A stretch of 64,000 bases of DNA from Dermatemys mawii. Lineage: Eukaryota > Chordata > Testudines > Dermatemydidae. The notes under the pieces were generated by a model. It saw only the letters and a program-made list of their open reading frames with translations, had not been told where the DNA came from and ran no database searches. The translations under genes were made by a program, and so were the position numbers. This document shows, in pieces, positions 60,945 through 64,000 of this stretch. The stretch lies in contig ML677334.1 of assembly GCA_007922305.1 (NCBI GenBank), positions 15,277,360-15,341,359 of the forward strand. Direction: 5' to 3'. How positions within the stretch are numbered: position 1 is the stretch's first letter; the number at the start of each line of letters is the position of its first letter.

Positions 60945-61600
60945 GACACTTATGATGGGGCATGGCTAGATGGCTATAGGAAAGTGCTAAGGAACAGATA
61001 TGTTAGTCTCAGGCTAAACAAATCCCTGGTACCATTGGAACCTTCTAGAAAGTAGTAGAAATAGCTCGCCTGACTGGGACATCTGAAGCCAGTCAGAGAC
61101 TGGCTGAAACCAGTTAAAAACCTCCCAGTTAGTCAGGTGGGTATGGATGTTGGAAGTTGTGCTGTTGGTGAGACTGAGTGGTAGACAACATAACTTACGC
61201 AAGGAAGGAAGCCCTGAGGTAAGGGTGAAGTGGAGTTTGAAGAAGTGGGGACTGCTGTGGGGAAGTAGGCCAGGGAATTGTATTTTGTTTTGTGGCTAAA
61301 AGGTCAGCCACCTTAACTGATACTATTAGGGTCCCTGGGCTGGAACTCGGAGTAGAGGCCAGGTCATGGCTCCCCCCTTTCTACCTCCCCTAATTAATCA
61401 CTAAGGTTAGGAGACAACAGACTCTGTGCCAGGAAAGATAGCGTCTCCTCACTGGCTTATGATGAAAATGGCTCAACAGTCTGTGACCTTGTTTCTAGAG
61501 AGAGAAGGGCTACGTGGAGGCTCACAGTGAGCCTCTGAGGCTAGTGAAATCCACCAGGAAACTCAGGATCCATGAAGATAAGGACAGAGCTTTGTCACAC
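60945..61600. mobile_element. Interspersed repeat of unknown class
   Basis: It contains 'aaatccctggtaccattgga', 'ctattagggtccctgggct', 'ggaactcggagtagaggcc' and 'taattaatcactaaggttag'. I recall these phrases from a repeat common in turtles, but cannot name its class and no coding frame is visible. Confidence 0.35.
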
Positions 61601-64000
61601 AGTGTAATATTTTCAGTACTTTTTTCTCTCATCTTTCATAAAGCCTAACATTTTGTTTGCTTTGATTCTGCCACTATAAACTGAGCAAATATTTTCAGTG
61701 ACCTGTCCATAGTGGCATCCAAGTAATTCTCCTGACTGGTTACAGTTAAATTTCAGACTTATTATATGACTAGTTCATATTTTTCTTTCCACCCTGTATT
61801 GCATTATATTTTTCAACAGTGAATTTAATCTGCTATTATTTTGCCCATGTCCTTAGCTTTATTAGTTCTCCCAATCCCGTGGTCTGGAATAATATGGACA
61901 TATCAGCCTAGACTAGAGAAACCATTTTTGTGACAATTTCCTGGTGGTATTGGGAAAGCATATACATATTTTCATATCATATCTACATTTCTATGACATC
62001 TTATATCAAGAGCAAAATTCTGCTCTCAGTTATACCAGTATAAGACTAGAGTAACTCAAATGAAGAATCTGACCTCAGGGATTTAACTTCTTTTCCCTAG
62101 TTGATGGCATTTTGCCATGAATTCTACTAGGTAATTTTGAAATAAGAGTCTTCTTATTAGTAAACAAAAGGAGAGAGAGAGAGAAAGAGAGAGAGAGAAT
62201 GAGAGGAGAGAGAGAGGGGTTGGACTAGTAAGAAGGAATTCTTTCCATTAATATCTGTAATTATGTTTTTGCATATTAAAGTGATCAGTGATAGATTGAT
62301 GGAAATTACTTTTAAATTACGGCTGCAGGCCAGAAAATAGTATTGCAAATACAAAAATGAAGAAGGAATTCATTATAAACCTCCCTAAAATTAAAGACCC
62401 ACAACTAGTGCACTTCCTAAAAGATGGAGTCTCCCCAAATAACTTTTTATTGAGCTATAACTCTCTTACAGCTTGTGTGATGGGCCTCTACAAAGCTCAC
62501 TTACTCTGAGATTATGCAGTGTTTCTCACTTAGGAAGACTCACAGTTCAAGGCTACTCAGAATAAAATGTGTACAAGCTAACTTCAATCTCTGAAATCTT
62601 AAGATTACCTGGAAAGAAATATATAGTGTTTCTCTTTTGGGAAGGGGGAATAAAGGGAAGATGCTATCTTGTATATTGGTTTGCATTTCAGCTGTCATTT
62701 CATATTTGTCGTGTTTTTTTCTTAACGAGAGGTAGCTATCACTTCTCTAGGTGGTTGAAGTAAAAAATGGAATATGATGACTCCTTGGTGTTTGAACAGC
62801 TTGCCACCTGGGAACAAGACTTATGTTGTATGTGAGTATTACCTGACAATTGTTGCTATGGTTTCATTATTACTATTGGCTCCATTTGTCTGAGTGTTCC
62901 CATAAAGTTGGTCTCTCATCTGCCTTTTATAGTATTATATGAACTATGATGGACTGTAACTCTTGTAGACGATATAGGATATTGCATAGTGGTTAAATAT
63001 GCTACTATTTTAAGTGCAGGAATTTTTCTTTCTATTTTATTTGTACTCCACTTTAAAAGAATTCCAGACTAAAGGTTTGTATATAGGGAAAATCTTAGAT
63101 AAGAAAGTTCCAGTTAGAATTAGCCAAATAAATTCCCATTGAAGTCAAACTAAAGTGATCCATTGCTTCAGTGGGTATTGAATCAAGCTCAGAGGCAGAT
63201 ATATTCTGGATACCTGGACATCCAATGAGATGTGGGTTGACTAGTGCTGTCTACAGCACTAACAGCCAGAAAGGGGACATGTGTGAACGTGCTACAGTTG
63301 AAAAGCTGCACTGGAAAGATAGCAAAGTACTGGCTGCCACTGTTGTATTGATATGACACGTCTCTCAAGCCACCTGATTCCACACAACACCCATGAACCT
63401 TTATGGATTAAAATGGCATATTTCCATGACCTCTTCACCATTCTCAACACAGCTCAGGGCCTTAGAAGCTTTAAAGGCTTTAGAAAGCTTGGATGAAAGG
63501 AACAAGGGACAGAATTTATTTATAAGAAAAGTTAGAGCTTTAACTTGTATATTATTGTTAATATCCAAAGAAAACAATAACTCCTGTATTAATGAACATA
63601 TGAATTATGTTCCCATATATTTTATATATATGCCAGTCTATAGTGAAACTATAATACTGAAATAAGAATATTTTCCTTACAAAATCTATTGCACATTAAA
63701 TCCAGTGTATTTAATTTAATCTAGACAAACTCCTTGTACTTATTGCTCCCAATGGCCACTTTCTTCCCTATCTCTTTGTTTTAACTGCTGGAACATATTG
63801 AATCCTCACATCTGTTTGGTTTTGGTATCTCATTGGGATTAAGAAAAGGAAAAACACTCTCTGAGGAAGGCAATTATGTTTCTAAAACATACATTTCCTT
63901 AGCTATATTCTTGATATAGAAAAGCTGAGTCCATAGGATGTAAAGCAGATGGAGGGGTGAAAAAAATTGGTAAGCTGCTTGTGTCCTGACATTCACTAGA
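61601..64000. other. AT-rich DNA with a (GA)n microsatellite
   Basis: An interrupted (GA)n run lies at 62171-62217. Weak palindromic copies are at about 62010-62080 and 63125-63190. No gene is recognised up to the end. Confidence 0.45.

Noticed and set aside
62171..62217. Regulatory GAGA-type element
   Set aside because: An isolated (GA)n microsatellite without a promoter context is the simpler explanation.
1..64000. tRNA, rRNA, snRNA genes or CRISPR arrays
   Set aside because: I saw no conserved snRNA starts, rRNA blocks or regularly spaced direct repeats with unique spacers; tRNA-like sequence appears only as SINE heads.

Overview
The window reads as nuclear DNA of a reptile, most likely a turtle (probably a hidden-necked one). 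The evidence is the repeat content: several copies of a tRNA-derived SINE with the 'tagccatgttagtct' and 'gcataagctttcgtgg' blocks that I associate with turtles, CR1-type LINE fragments, many non-autonomous hAT elements, a PIF/Harbinger element of the kind abundant in turtles, and an ancient MIR-like SINE. There are no bacterial-style operons, no CRISPR arrays and no long intact single-exon genes. The species call is an inference, and a crocodilian cannot be excluded from sequence alone.

Layout. 1-4.9 kb: LINE fragment, a hAT-like MITE, a 407-bp element with ~50-bp inverted ends, and an LTR-like block ending in AATAAA. 5.0-8.2 kb: an eroded PIF/Harbinger transposon with its two proteins, a Myb/SANT-like protein on + and the start of the transposase on -, facing each other; the catalytic part is missing. 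8.4-9.2 kb: CR1-like LINE. 10.9-12.8 kb: two hAT fragments and a MIR-like SINE. 15.2-16.9 kb (-): a frameshifted gene of about 545 codons encoding a cysteine-rich protein of a multi-copy family I cannot place in a named transposon superfamily. 17-36 kb: AT-rich, largely featureless DNA with hAT MITEs, a SINE and many short palindromic repeats. 36.5-38.9 kb: a hAT transposon with a broken transposase.

39.2-49.4 kb is a GC-rich, G/A-skewed island unlike its surroundings. It holds a ~55-bp minisatellite, a glutamate-rich repetitive open region of ~1.8 kb bounded by plausible splice sites, a possible small downstream exon, a CR1 copy, two SINE insertions and proline-rich tandem repeats. If the window contains any host exon, it is here, but frameshifts and an internal inversion argue for decay. 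49.4-64 kb returns to AT-rich DNA with LINE fragments, one carrying a nested MITE with a target-site duplication, a GC-rich repeat ending next to a perfect 20-bp hairpin, and a ~1-kb LTR-like repeat.

No host gene is recognised with confidence. The mobile elements are decayed and do not form a working pathway together. The most informative items are the uncharacterised cysteine-rich element gene, the acidic repeat with its inversion and a 34-bp patch copied into a neighbouring CR1, and the nested insertions that give relative ages.
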